This document shows, piece after piece, positions 34,439-45,804 of a DNA stretch of 64,000 bases. Where the stretch lies: the NCBI GenBank assembly GCA_014529385.2, contig CM043970.1, forward strand, positions 65,428,496 to 65,492,495. Direction: 5' to 3'. The notes under the pieces are model-generated. The model searched no databases. It was given only the letters and a program-made list of their open reading frames with translations, and was not told the origin of the DNA. The stretch is from Adiantum capillus-veneris (taxonomy: Eukaryota; Streptophyta; Polypodiopsida; Polypodiales; Pteridaceae). Within the stretch, counting starts at the first letter, position 1; the number at the start of each line of letters is the position of its first letter. The position numbers were made by a program, and so were the translations under genes.

Positions 34439-35640
34439 ATGATGGGTAGTCAACAGCCAAGAGGTTTCACCTATGACGGACCAATGCCAGGAGGAAGCAC
34501 CTCCCGACATCCTTTAAATGATTCCAAGCTCACTGTGATCTTCTTAGAGGGAACAAACTTGAGGGGAATCCTAGTCTATTCTGACTATCAAGGACGCAAG
34601 TGCATTTGTATTGAAGAAAGGCCGGCTCAGAGATTGGAGATAATTCAAGTCTATGATGATGGAGATAGATTCCGAGACGAAAAGGGGAACCTCTACCTTC
34701 TAGTTAGTAACCACTACCTGATAGTTAGTAACCCTGAAGATTACAACAGATATGGAGATAACGTGGCGAAAGGGAAAATGGTTTCAGAAGCTCAAGAACT
34801 GCCACCAAACATTGATCGACCTGGAGCAATTTTTATGTATGATAAGAAAACAACTAGGTTTCAACTAATAATGAGAATGTGGGAATCTATAAGCATGAGA
34901 GTGAGGGAATAGTCTCTTACTTTCGCTGCAAAGAACCATACTTAAACGAGTTAAGCAAGGACAAGGTTCTTTACTTATTCTCTTATGAAAGTGCTATGGG
35001 GAAGGGTATAGTTTTTGTTGATAGATACGGGCGATAATACCAACGTATTCTCCCAGAGGAGGTAGAAAAGGCGACGGTTCCAAGAGCATCAAGATATGCC
35101 CCAGACGAAGTGCCAAGAGCCACCTACACCCCTAGCAAGTCGACGAATCCCTTTTCAAAAGATTATGACGCTACCTCACATTCTACCCGACCGTAGATGT
35201 TCAACAATCAAAACCAACCAGCAACTCAGCCATCATTGCAGGCATGGCTTCAACATAGTGCAACATTGGAGCAAGACCGAAATCAAGATAGTTATCAAGC
35301 CACACGAGGGCTAAGGGATTTGCAAGAACCACCACTCTATTCAAGGTATCAAGGAGAGAGTAAGCCAAAGACTCAAGGGTCAATAGAGCCTGGAGGACCA
35401 CTCATAGAACGAGTTCGAAGAGATGAACCATCTCTGGCAAGAACTGTTAGAAATTATGGCTTAGGATGTGAGGTCCCCACCCCGCCGTATCAACCGGCAG
35501 ATTTGATGGTGAACCTGGTGGCCACTAGATCTATTGCGGAAGCAAACAAAATGGTTCAGGGTTCGACTAGCGGACGATCTCTCATCACAAAGTGAGTCGA
35601 GTTCGAGCCTACTAGCAAGGAGATCTAGCTCCACCTCGTA
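34439..35640 (+). pseudogene. Gypsy 5' ORF upstream of (or N-terminal to) gag
   Basis: The frame starts at ATG ATG 34439 (MMGSQQPRGFTYDG). It runs about 150 residues, shifts frame near 34880 (continuing GIYKHESEGIVSYF and YLNELSKDKVLYLFS), then shows two TAA/TAG stops. It continues as a glutamine-rich segment (NNQNQPATQPSLQAWLQHSA) and ends with the block LMVNLVATRSIAEANKMV before 35595. Ogre/Tat elements often have an extra ORF before gag, and this may be its counterpart. Alternatively it is the N-terminal part of gag, cut off from the rest by the 35640-38185 segment. I recognise no domain. Confidence 0.6.
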
Positions 35641-36140
35641 GGGGAAGCGTACTTAAACTATCTAGCGATCCTAAGACCCACCTTCCAAGAGGAGAGAAAC
35701 CCCGAGTGCCTTTTTCCCCATGTTTCAGAGGCACGTACTCTTGAGATTTCACCGCTCTAGGTGCAATGAGTATTACTAATATCGAAGTAAGCACTATGGG
35801 GACAGAGAGTTCCCGACCAATCGGGACCACCCATCTTGTAGGCATTGGCAACCTGAGCCAAGCCCCCACTTTCCACCCCCACACTCACACTTCCTTGTGT
35901 GACCTAATTACTACCACAAAGGTTGTTCAACATAAACTTTCCTTGTTTTAATTCCGAAGCACATTGTTCGTTAAAACAACCCTTCAACCAGTATTGCAAA
36001 CAACACCAAGACAGAATTCTAGTAAAAATTCTACTCAAACTTATTCATTAAAATTCCAATGTTCTGGAGGTACAATATCCCCCCTCCAGCGAGAGTTCAC
36101 TCCTCCCATTGTCGCCTAGCTGCCCATACAACTAGTTATG

Positions 36141-36259
36141 TCCACCGCATAAAAAGCATGTCATGGACACTCCCACCGCATAGAAAGCAAGACGTGGGTT
36201 CCCAGCGCATAGAAAGCAAGTCGTGGGTATCCACCGCATAAAAAGCAAGTCGTGGATTC
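36141..36259. repeat. 30-bp tandem repeat, four copies
   Basis: Four consecutive units of about 30 bp built on CCACCGCATAAAAAGCAAGT followed by CGTGG. They vary at several positions. They lie inside the possible insert at 35641-38185. Confidence 0.88.
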
Positions 36260-36548
36260 AAGAGTCCTTAACGAGGAACTCTGCCCCTTGTGATCAGTAG
36301 GGGGAGTCAGGACTGATTCAACATTGGAAATAATATGAACATGTCGAGCTAAATTTTTCCTAGCAGGCATTCTTTCCTAATTGCAACCAACATACCCATC
36401 AATCATTTCCTTCCTACTTTAGAACTTAATGTACAATGAATTCAATGCCGAGGTTTCCGTCAGATTTCTCCAACATGTTTGGGGATATTTTACTTCCTAA
36501 CTGAACATGTGCAATGTTAAATTAAACAACTTGAATGAAATTATGATC

Positions 36549-36693
36549 TACCTCTTCCATTTCTTCGTCGATGGCCCGTGAGATGGCCGATAATTGTTCG
36601 TCCATGGGAGCTTTTCCCTTCCCGTTCACCTTGCTCGTTCCTGCCTCGTGGTTGTGGGCTCCACCAAAGCGAGTCCTCTTAACCGGGGCCATT
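36549..36693 (-). CDS. Short minus-strand frame, possible first exon of unknown gene
   Basis: ATG at 36693 reads MAPVKRTRFGGAHNHEAGTS, continues KGKAPMDEQLSAISRAIDEEMEE, and reaches GTAGATC, a usable splice donor, near 36549. The composition (basic start, then an acidic helix) looks protein-like. No continuation was identified further left. It could be the start of a gag or of a captured gene. Low confidence. Confidence 0.3.
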
Positions 36694-38185
36694 TTAAACT
36701 CACTACTTTAAATAATTAACTTGGAGAAAAGAGCTAATGTCCGCAAGCGTCATAACAAGCCAATTGATAGATTAGCAACATCAAACAATGCCTGCTACAT
36801 GAGAGGTTTAGATTTTTCCATATAGCAATCATTATGGATGATGCATATTCCTATGGGAACCTGCTCTAAAGATAATTACTTGACTTACGTGATTAAGAAT
36901 AGTAGGATTTCACTGATGGAATTATCAGATAGATGAATTAAGTATGATTAATCTCTTTCCTAGCAACTAGATGATGCAGATTTATCTTATGCATATGTGT
37001 GAGGAAAGTCAACTCGTAGAGACTTAATAACAGATTAATTTTTCCTTAATTACACCTTTAATGCATAAAGGAAATGAATTTAATTTAGTTACAGTATTAA
37101 TGGGTGATAGAAAAAGTGATTCTCTTAAATCTACACAATTACTAGCTTATCGACTAATTTCTATGCCGCCTAGAGAGAGAAAATTCTAATAATTATACAC
37201 TAATCATTAATCGAGAATGATGAATGGCTGATAATTCAGCTATGGAATGATGATTACATAATAAATATGGTTAAAGAGAATTTAGAGAGTAATTATAGAG
37301 AATTACGACTAGGAATAAGCATAATAGACGAGGAATAGATGGTAGAGAAAGGAATTTACAGATAGCATTAATTAAACCGTGGTTACCGTGATTAAGGGTT
37401 GATAATCTTCTCGATTTTCTGATCTAATCGAGCTTCTTGAGATGAGAATTCGGCAGCACCTTCCTCCTTGCTTCTCCTTCAAAAGGTGTGTGAACCGGCA
37501 GCACCTTCCCAGTGCGTGTAGGTGTGTGAGTATGCATTGTGTGTGTGTGTGTGTGTGCAGGTCTTTAAATAGGCTCCTACAGGCTGAAAATCAACCTGGG
37601 TTGCTAAATGCATCTGAGAGCTTCTCCAGTTAAGCATGGCAAGTCTAGTTCCCTACTCACCAAGTGTCAGGTTGGCTAGTTTAACTGACTCTGAGACTTA
37701 GTTACTGGCTTGGCAGCTTTCCCAGGACTCCCACAAGGCAAGAGGGCACCCCCTAGCTGCTAAAGCTGGTCTGGAGTGGCTTGGAACCTGTTCCCACACA
37801 GTCTCGGGCTCCGGTGCCTCCTCGCTCAATTTTTGGGAAAATTGATTTTAGGCTAAAACGGGCCATACGAGTCGGATTTTGATGCCGTAAATTGCTATAC
37901 GGAACTCTAACTAAGACGTACTGGACCGAGTACTTGCCATATTTAGCAGCCCCCGGGGGTCCAAAAATGCATTTTTTTGAAATTCGGGGTACGGGTGCAG
38001 TTTTTCGAGACGATCAAAACTGGACGGGTCGGGTGACCAAAAACTTGCTATTTTTGGAATTTTTTAACAAAAATTATTTTAATTCACATTTCGAAGCTTT
38101 AAAACATTCTAAACATCATGGCACTGACAGAATTTGGAAAACTGCTAAAAATAGTAACTTTTTCCATTATGTTCATTTCATGGTA

Positions 38186-38415
38186 CAATGGTGCTCTTTT
38201 GATTGGGGTCAGAGACCTTACATAGGAGCACCACTGGGAGAGGAACCAGCCTACTACAGAAGACCTGAGGAGGTATATCAATTAGGACGTAGAGATCTAA
38301 TGATGAGGTTTGTAGACCATCGTAGAATTAGACCTTCTCAAGTGCAAAAATGGGTAAACAAGAAATACACAGGAAATAGAGATCCAAGAGATCATGTAGC
38401 AACCTTTGTGCGTGT
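38186..38415 (+). pseudogene. Gypsy gag, part before Copia-4
   Basis: Open frame containing GAPLGEEPAYYRRPEEVYQL and ending GNRDPRDHVATFVRV at the Copia-4 target site. The same frame continues exactly at 42157-42161 after Copia-4, consistent with a simple 5-bp target duplication (CGTGT). The sequence is typical of the segment ahead of the retrotransposon gag capsid domain. The frame is open upstream to 37892, but those residues probably belong to the insert. Confidence 0.85.
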
Positions 38416-38608
38416 TGTTGGGGTTAAGGCCTATGTGCCTTGACCGGTCGCCCAGGTCATGGGCGCCCGCCCACTGTTACCATATACTTATAGTGAGTAT
38501 ACTGTATAGGGGGAGCTGCCACTTCATAGTCTCCCCACCCACATCGTGTGTGTGTCTCCTTCTCTCTCTCTCTCACTCTCCGTTTGTGGTGCTCCCCGAT
38601 CCCCTTCA
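38416..38608 (+). repeat. Copia-4 5' LTR
   Basis: 193 bp, TGTTGGGGTTAAGGCC to GATCCCCTTCA. It contains a palindrome-like ATACTTATAGTGAGTATACTG and a TC-rich block. Confidence 0.96.
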
Positions 38609-38622
38609 ATTGGTATCAGAGC
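38609..38622 (+). promoter_or_regulatory. Copia-4 primer binding site (initiator tRNA-Met)
   Basis: ATTGGTATCAGAGC directly after the LTR, identical in core to those of Copia-1 and Copia-2. Confidence 0.93.
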
Positions 38623-40254
38623 TATGGTGACCGCGGAGAGCACGATGGCTTTGAGAGCTTTGAGGCGATAGCTCGCTCGCTCTCGACGGTAGAGAGATTA
38701 AGAAAGCTTGGAAGCTTTGTGAGAATGCAATGGGAGCTTGTGAGCTCATTTGAGAGTGATGTATGCTCTTGTGGAAGCTCAGAAAGAAGTGTGGAAGATT
38801 GTGTGTAAGTGAAGGTGCTGCCCTAAAAACTGTGTGCGCAGCAGCAGTGTTTTCAGATTCGTTTTTCTCCTTGTAGAATGCATATATGAGAATTCTGTCC
38901 ACTCATGCCCATCCGTTTCGACGTGGTCTACAACTTTACAGAGGAAACTTTTTGCAAATTCCTCACCGTTTTGCTGATATTCAGCTCAGACTGACTGTAT
39001 ACAGAAATTCCAGATTTTCTGTTGTCGCATTGTGTGCGAGTTTGATGCACTTTTGGAAGAACGGGAGATGCTTGAAGTTGAGTGCATAAATTCTGAGCTG
39101 AAGATGCAATTGCAGCTTGTGTTAAGCTTGTGGTTTGAGGGTTTTTTGGTAGACTTGGGCAACGAAGTACGGAGGCGTTTACACACCACCGAGGCGGTCT
39201 CTTGAGAGATGCAGTTTTTTGGAGCACACAGGTGGAGCTTCTTTCACTGGTTTTCACAGGATACTTTGGCAGTGATTTTGTGCTTGGATTCATGGTCTTT
39301 GCGGATGGTTTGCATATGGTTATGGCGCATGATTGATGCCCATTATACATGCATTTTGGCGAGCACTTTCAAGTGCCGGTGAGCTCTCTTGAGAGCATTG
39401 TTTTCTCATTGATCAAGTTTCCGGATTGCAAATCTTTTGGCGCTTGCTTATGCGCGGTCACTCCGTTGATGTACGTTGAGTGCGGATTGCCATTGTATGT
39501 GAAAATGTGGAGCCATTTTGACATTTCTACTCATTGGCATTGAGTAGTGTTATGGTTTATGGTAGAGATTGTACTAGAGTTTTTTGCTCAGTTTTCAGGG
39601 GAAATCCTGTCGGATTTTTCCTAGATTCTCGCCATAGTTTGTGATCGAGTGTTTACTCTCACTTTGACAGGTTTTGTCAGTTTGGACACAGTTTTGTGTT
39701 TTTTGTATCCACTCTCGCAAGAGTGAGGAGTTGTGTATCTTTCTTTGCTTGAGACAGTGGTTTGCTCTCGGGTGGGAGAGTCTTGTGATCTCGAGCAATG
39801 TTTGCCATAGTTTTGCAGAGCTTATGCATGTATGTTGAGCGTAGTTTGATGCGCATTGATTGCTCATTGTATTGAGCTGCAGGACAATGGTTATTTTGTG
39901 TTGATAGCCATTGTGCGTCGAAACTCTGGCGAAATTTTCCCACGAGTTTTATACGTATCATTTATGCGATCTAGGTAGAGATTGTGGGTTGCACTCAGCA
40001 TTTGTGTGCGGTGTTCTCTGCAGGTGGGAGATTTGTGCGTGTGTATGCATCGATACCGCATAGTGTGGGCTTGGTGATTAGCTCACAGATTGCAGTGTGA
40101 TACTAGAGCAGGCGAGGCTTGTATTAACATAGCGGGAGCTCTATTTTGGAGTGTGTCTCCCAGATTTTACATTGTGTTTCCGGCCATATTTGTAGATAGT
40201 TTTCAGGTGTTGTTGGTGAGGTGGTTTTGCTTTCTAGTTTGCTACATTCTGCTC
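38623..40254 (+). other. Copia-4 leader
   Basis: About 1.6 kb, T/G-rich, with no convincing ORF before the gag ATG at 40255. It is long for so small an element and resembles the Copia-2 leader in composition. Confidence 0.65.
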
Positions 40255-41888
40255 ATGGCACAGACAGGTGATCGCTCAGATTATGATCTCTCCGAAATGT
40301 GCATGTTTGATGGGTCAGACTTTGCAGCATGGAGCGAGGGTTGCATCGACCATTGAGTGGTGATGCAGGTAGACCTTCAAACATGTCTGACGATCAGTGG
40401 CAGGAGCTAGAGGAGATGGCACTATCTACACTCTCTTTGCACCTTGCAGAATCTGTATATGCTCTTGTTATGTATGAGACTACTTCGAGTGCATTTTGGC
40501 GCAGATTACATGATATGTATGATAGATCTGAGTCATCACGGACTCGTGTGAGACATGTACATTCACGAGCACACCGACAGGTGACATGTTGGTATTGTGA
40601 TCATTCTGGACATGTTAGGCGGTGTGGTTTTCGTCGTATGCGACATCGTAGGAGAAATGGCAGTCTCAGAGATGTATGTAGTGATGCCATGGACTCAATT
40701 GCTTTGACAGTTGAGGCAGATGTAGTGTCAGAGTATACTAGTGACGGGGATGTCACTTTTACCTCGAGCTATGCACGAGATGCTATACATGTGGATAGTG
40801 CACTCCCTTCGCAGTGGTTGCTAGACGCAGATGCTATGTTTCATGTCACGCCGCATCGTGAATGGTTTTGTAGCTATTCTAGCGGGATGCTTGGCAATGT
40901 ACGTTTGACCGATGGATCGGTGCATGCGATAGCAGGTGCAGGATATGTGAGACTGTCATTACCGAGTGGTGCATCTTACTTGTTACGACATGTGCGCTAT
41001 GTACCAGATTTGACAGTGAGTTTGATCTCAATTGGTCATCTTAGAGATTGTGGATGTCAGATTTCGCTACGAGAGCGAGATTTTGTGATGCATTTGGGTT
41101 CGCTAGTGATTGCGAGAGGTGCTAGGAGTGATACAGGTTACCCATTCCATGTGGATCACGGGAGAGACGGTGTTGTCTCTGTGATCATGCAGCCAGGTAG
41201 AGAGCGAGAGAGCAGGCGAGTCTCTTTTGCTTGTGGGTTGCAGGATGCTTTGCATGGAGTGCAGAGCAGTGACCTTGTTGTGCAGGTTGCGTTTACGGAT
41301 GCACAGGTAGAGCAGGACAGCTCTAGTGAGTCACAATAGGATGAGTCATTAGAGGTGATGACAGAGATGACTCACATGGATGCTGAGATGTCGGCTATTG
41401 TGGAGTCATTTCTTGATATGCTTATGCCAGAGCTTGATGCAGATTCAGGACAGATGGATACTCTTGGTACACATGTGATATGTGGTGGGCACGAGGAGTC
41501 ACTCCAGAGCTCGGAGTCAGAGTGCCATGGTCTCTATGATAGGGGACAGGATTTCCATGAGTTGAGTTCTGAGTTGGAGGTGGCAGAGGTTGCCAGGGTT
41601 GCATCAACGTTCGGTGTCCTCATGTACGAGATGCCGATCTCGAGGTTCGACATAGCAGCTGCAGTTGGAGCATTTGCAGCAGGGTTGATTAGTTGTTCGA
41701 TGACTGATCTTGGCATAGAGCATAGGGGAGGTTTGCAGGTATTGGACCAATACTTGCAGGAGTGCATGAGCTCTTGTAGACTCTTTGCAGAGCTTGGAGC
41801 TAGCTCTGTGTGGCTTCCACAGCGGGATGTTTGTCTATCAGTAGAGCCGGATGCACTAGCTCATCGAGAGTCAGTGGGCATAGGTTGA
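40255..41888 (+). pseudogene. Copia-4 gag-protease-like ORF with RT-boundary remnant
   Basis: ATG 40255 opens gag (MAQTGDRSDYDLSEMCMFDG). A frameshift near 40356 moves coding to the frame of 40329-41888, which is open for about 519 codons except one TAG at 41337-41339. Features in order: gag helix LHLAESVYALVMYETTS; zinc knuckle CWYCDHSGHVRRC (one residue short); protease-like LLDADAMFHVTPHREWF, where the catalytic D-S/T-G is replaced by DAD; FHVDHGRDGV; an acidic region; then FGVLMYEMPISRFDIAAAVG. The last resembles GSLMYAMI.TRPDIAFAVG at the RT/RNase H border of copia, so the RT and integrase were deleted between them. An active protease is unlikely. Confidence 0.85.
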
Positions 41889-41963
41889 GAGAATATCTCA
41901 CTTTCTATTAGTTGTACACTAGTAGATCTTGCTTAAAGGCACATTGGCCTTTAAGTGAGAGGT

Positions 41964-42156
41964 TGTTGGGGTTAAGGCCTATGTGCCTTGACCGGTCGCC
42001 CAGGTCATGGGTGCCCGCCCACTGTTACCCTATACTTATAGTGAGTATACTGTATAGGGGGAGCTACCACTTCACAGTCTCCCCACCCACATCGTGTGTG
42101 TGTCTCCTTCTCTCTCTCTCTCACTCTCCGTCTGTGGTGCTCCCCGATCCCCTTCA
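41964..42156 (+). repeat. Copia-4 3' LTR
   Basis: 193-bp partner of 38416-38608 with five substitutions. It is preceded by GGCCTTTAAGTGAGAGGT, the likely purine-rich priming tract, and followed by CGTGT, where gypsy gag resumes. Confidence 0.96.
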
Positions 42157-43600
42157 CGTGTAATTAGAGCTGAAGAGGTGTTAGACTTCCCTACCCAATT
42201 TGCAGGGTTTGGACTAACCCTAGAGGATGATGCTGCAACTTGGTTTGACTCTGTAGAGCGTAGAGACTTTGAGTCTATGGAGGAAGTGTTTGACGAGTTT
42301 ATTGAGGAATTCTCACAAAGGGGGATAGCTCATAATACCGTCTCACAAATCCATAAATTCAAACAGAAAGATGGGGAATTTGTACGAAAGGCAGCCCTAA
42401 GACTAAAAAGATATTATAAGTTCTGCCCTGTGGAAGAACTGCCAACTCAGTCCAGACTGATGCTTATATTCATCCAAGGACTCCAGAAAGACTTACATAT
42501 GAAGAGGAGCACGACGTTGAATGAGTTGACCAAGGAGGCTCTTTACCTTGTGGACAATTGTGCGGTCTACAAAGAGGGGGAGTTCAAGGACCTTGACGAC
42601 GATTCATCTTCACAACAAAGTGGAAGCAAGTCTTCTAAGATAGCATCGAAAGGAGAAGTGGCTGTAAACCAAGAGCTGCTTGTAGACGAAGTGCTAAAAA
42701 AGATTAACTTGTACGCCAAACCCCAGGCTAAACAGTGCAAGTGGTGTGCTATTGAACAAAAATGGACAAACCATGGGACATAGGAATGTTATTATAACAA
42801 AGGGTATGTGAGAGAGAGACCTTACGCTCCCCAAGCTTAGGTAGCTTCTCCTCAAGTTCCACCGATGCCTAGGTATCAAGCAGGCAACCTACCAGGACCT
42901 GTAGGTGTAGAAAGACCAAAACCGGTGTTGGGGCAACAACCACCCCTACCAGGATTACGATCAGTCAGTATAAGATACACACCAACAGTAAACCGAATCA
43001 GAGAAAAAGGATTTGGTGCCTATGCAGGTATATTATGAAGATCCCAATGGATATGCGGAAAACTCTGTCTATTATCCACCAGAAGAACCCTCGATACCAG
43101 AACCATGGAGCATGATAGGAAGTACAGGACCACCAACAGCTGCACAGGCAACATGAGAAGGAAGATATAGCTTAGATGAACGAACATTGTTGTTCATAGC
43201 CAATGGAGGCATGGGCGGACAGAGACATGCATACCAACAAAGGGGAGCTCAAGGAGCACCTCAACAACCCAAGGGACCCTGCGACAAGTGTGGTGGAGAC
43301 CCTTGGCTAAGAGACTGTCCTCATTATGAAATCATTAGAGTCAACGCATATTGCACCGAGTGTGGAGTTACTCATCTGATTCCTGATTGCCCTAAAAACC
43401 CAAGGAAAGGAGCAAAAACTACCTTGAACATGCAAGAAATAGTACCTTCCAGTGGAGGGTCAGAAAATGAAACAATCATACCTATTCAGGCGGTGACACG
43501 AGCCCAAGCTCAAAGAATGACGAACGAACCCATAATTGAAGAGCCAAAAACTGATGCCCCAAGTTTAGAAATGAAAAATTAGAGAAGCACTTGGAAAGCT
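42157..43600 (+). pseudogene. Gypsy gag, capsid domain and zinc knuckles
   Basis: Resumes the frame broken by Copia-4. The retrotransposon gag capsid domain spans about 42160-42560 (DFPTQFAGFGLTLEDDAATW, FIEEFSQRG, FCPVEELPTQSRLMLIFIQG). A stop at 42781 and frameshifts near 43035 and 43165 follow. A proline-rich stretch leads to two cysteine clusters at 43270-43400: CDKCGGDPWLRDC and CTECGVTHLIPDC; the second fits a CCHC knuckle. Gag would form the particle and bind the RNA. The frame is now broken. Confidence 0.88.
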
Positions 43601-43612
43601 AGAAAGGCACGT

Positions 43613-45642
43613 ATGAAAGCCAGGAAAGAACGAGAACAAACAGCTCTATCCGAGGAGTTAAAACATACAAAGGATAGATTAGAGCGGTTAGAGGATCTAG
43701 CTAGCTTAAGCTCACACACCACGGCAACCATAGCACCCAAGGAAATAGCAGAGCCCAAAAGTGCAGGATCAGGAGGATCTGTACTGGCAGACAAGGTAAA
43801 TGAGCAGTTGGATGCACTTCTAAAAGCTTATGAAGCCAGACTCAAAAAGAACCAAACCCAGGAGCAAAGGTGGATGACTTATCCATATGCTGAAATAGAA
43901 AAACAATGTGTAGAAAGATGATTGAAACAGCTCAATCATTGATGGAAGACCTGCTGGGTAAACCTGCAAATCGGCGTGAAGTACCAGCTCCAACCCCTAT
44001 CCAACCAACTTTAGAGGAACAAGTAGAAATGAAGGAAAGACTCACGAATGCCTATGAGTCCAGAGGAGAGCCTATCATAGTGCCAAATACAATAGATGAG
44101 GCAAGTGACGGGTTTCAGCGTCAAACATTGACAGAAATGGGTAAGGACTATAACGGTCTAGACGATCTGTGGAAGCAAATCCGTGAGGCCAACGAGGCTA
44201 ACAAGATGAGTAAACACATGAATAGCACGAGAAAAGAGAAGAATGTGATCTTACCTCCTATTGAAGAATTTGAGGCAAGGTCACAAATGAACTTTGAGAT
44301 ACATTCACAAGGGGGAGACCAGGGATCAATTAGTTCGGGGCACAGCCAACCAGACTCGCTGAAAACTTTACCCTCTTACCTAGGAGAGTATGAAGCCAAG
44401 TCTGAAGTGAGAGCAATCCCATCTCAAAGACTTTCTTCTAACAGATTGATGGATTCACAAGGGTTGATTGAGTTATTGTCCACCCCGGTGGCATGCACAA
44501 TCACATTAGCCGAACTCCTAAGGTTACGACCAAACATGTGGACCACAATAGGTAAATGCCTAGAAAAATTTGGAGTGAAAGACCCCACCTCGAAGCTTCA
44601 GGAAGGGATCAGAGAATTGGACAGGCCTCAACTAAACACTAGGCCAGTACCATTAAACAAGGTTGGAGAGTATTGCGAGGGAGAAGATGGAAACACCACG
44701 CTACCAGTAGAATTCCAAGGAGTAGTTATTCTTGACAGTGGGGCGGGAGTTGCTATCGCCACCAAGGAAATCTGGAAAAAATGGGGAAAACCAACTTTAA
44801 GAGCTACCAGAACAAAATTTCAATTGGCAGATGGGTTCATGGAGAAGCCTCTAGGACTCTTAGAAAAAGTGATTGTCACTTCGTGTGGAATCGAGTATGA
44901 GCATACATTTGCAATAGTTGATTTTGACAAAAAGAACAATTATGAGATCATCTTGGGAAGACCATTCATGCGTCAATTGAAGATGGTCCAAGATTGGGGT
45001 TACGACCACATATACCTCAGACATGGCGAGACAACAACTAAAATACACCTAAAAGACCATAGTTACAAGGATGTGAACCAAACACCTGTGGAAGAGTTTG
45101 ATTCAGCTACAGTAGCAGGATCGAAACTCCCAGCATGGTTAGGGCAACAAAAAGAGCTATGGATGTGCGGAGCTTCACATTGTGGAGGCTTAAGAAGGGA
45201 GGAATGCGTCTTAGAAAGAGTGATTGAGGACAAGGAGTATATTTCAGAACCTTTCCCTAAAGATGCCTTGGAACCTCTAGAATGGGAACCCATACTAGCA
45301 ACATTGGATGCCTGTACCATTACAGATAGTCCAACAACAAAATTTTGCGATAAGGATGGCTATGATGTGCTACCCTACTACATGGTAAGCATTATACGAG
45401 GAGGAGATGAGATGATAGAACCACCGGAAAAAGAAGAGTTTTATAACTCCTCTGAACATCTGGAAGTAAATAATGATGCAGATAATGAGTGTTCAGACAA
45501 CTCAAGTGAGCGTGGGGAAAAAACAGAGAATAGCAAGTTTTATGATTTTGCTAATCAGCACCCTAGACGCCAGGAACGCTATAGGAGGAAACGAGCAAGA
45601 AACAAAGCGAGAGAGAACCTGATGCCCAGGATGAACGGTTAA
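43613..45642 (+). pseudogene. Gypsy protease region (retropepsin 1) with long spacer
   Basis: A coiled-coil-like charged segment (43613-43921) overlaps the next frame (43906-45642, 578 codons, uninterrupted). The retropepsin core lies at about 44720-44985: VVILDSGAGVAIATKEIW with the catalytic DSGA, then LADGFMEKPLG, and IILGRPFM as the flap-distal conserved block. A long acidic linker with little recognisable homology follows to 45642. The protease would process the polyprotein. The size of this open frame suggests recent activity. Confidence 0.88.
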
Positions 45643-45804
45643 ACTCACTATTTGATGCTTGTAAAAGCAGAGGATTGTGTAAAAGATCAAATATCAGGAA
45701 GATTCTCAAAAGATCGAAGGGAAAGAACATGAGAGGAAATAAAAAAATTACGAAAAGCTAAAACAGAAACAAAATCACAAAAATCTCAAAAATCAAACAA
45801 AGAA

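Larger units (their letters stand above)
35641..38185 (-). other. Possible foreign insert splitting the gypsy 5' coding region
   Basis: About 2.5 kb between the 5' ORF and the recognisable gag (which resumes near 38186 with VQWCSFDWGQRP). On the minus strand it resembles a promoter plus leader: TATTTAAAG near 37570, a (CA)n stretch, then an ATG at 36693 opening MAPVKRTRFGGAHNHEAGTS and running about 48 residues to a possible GT donor near 36549. I could not find matching terminal repeats or a target duplication, so both the insert model and its borders are uncertain. Confidence 0.4.
38416..42156 (+). mobile_element. Copia-4: short non-autonomous Ty1/copia element
   Basis: 3741 bp with two 193-bp LTRs (38416-38608, 41964-42156) differing at five positions, and an exact target duplication CGTGT (38411-38415, 42157-42161). 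It has a tRNA-Met primer site. The internal region keeps a leader, gag, a protease-like segment and a C-terminal ORF, but no integrase and no RT catalytic motif. It must therefore have relied on a partner for mobility. It is the youngest dated insertion here and lies inside the gypsy gag. Confidence 0.95.

Noticed and set aside
36141-36259. Regular 30-bp repeats that might suggest a CRISPR-like array
   Set aside because: The units are directly adjacent without spacers, and the context is a plant retroelement; it is a simple minisatellite.
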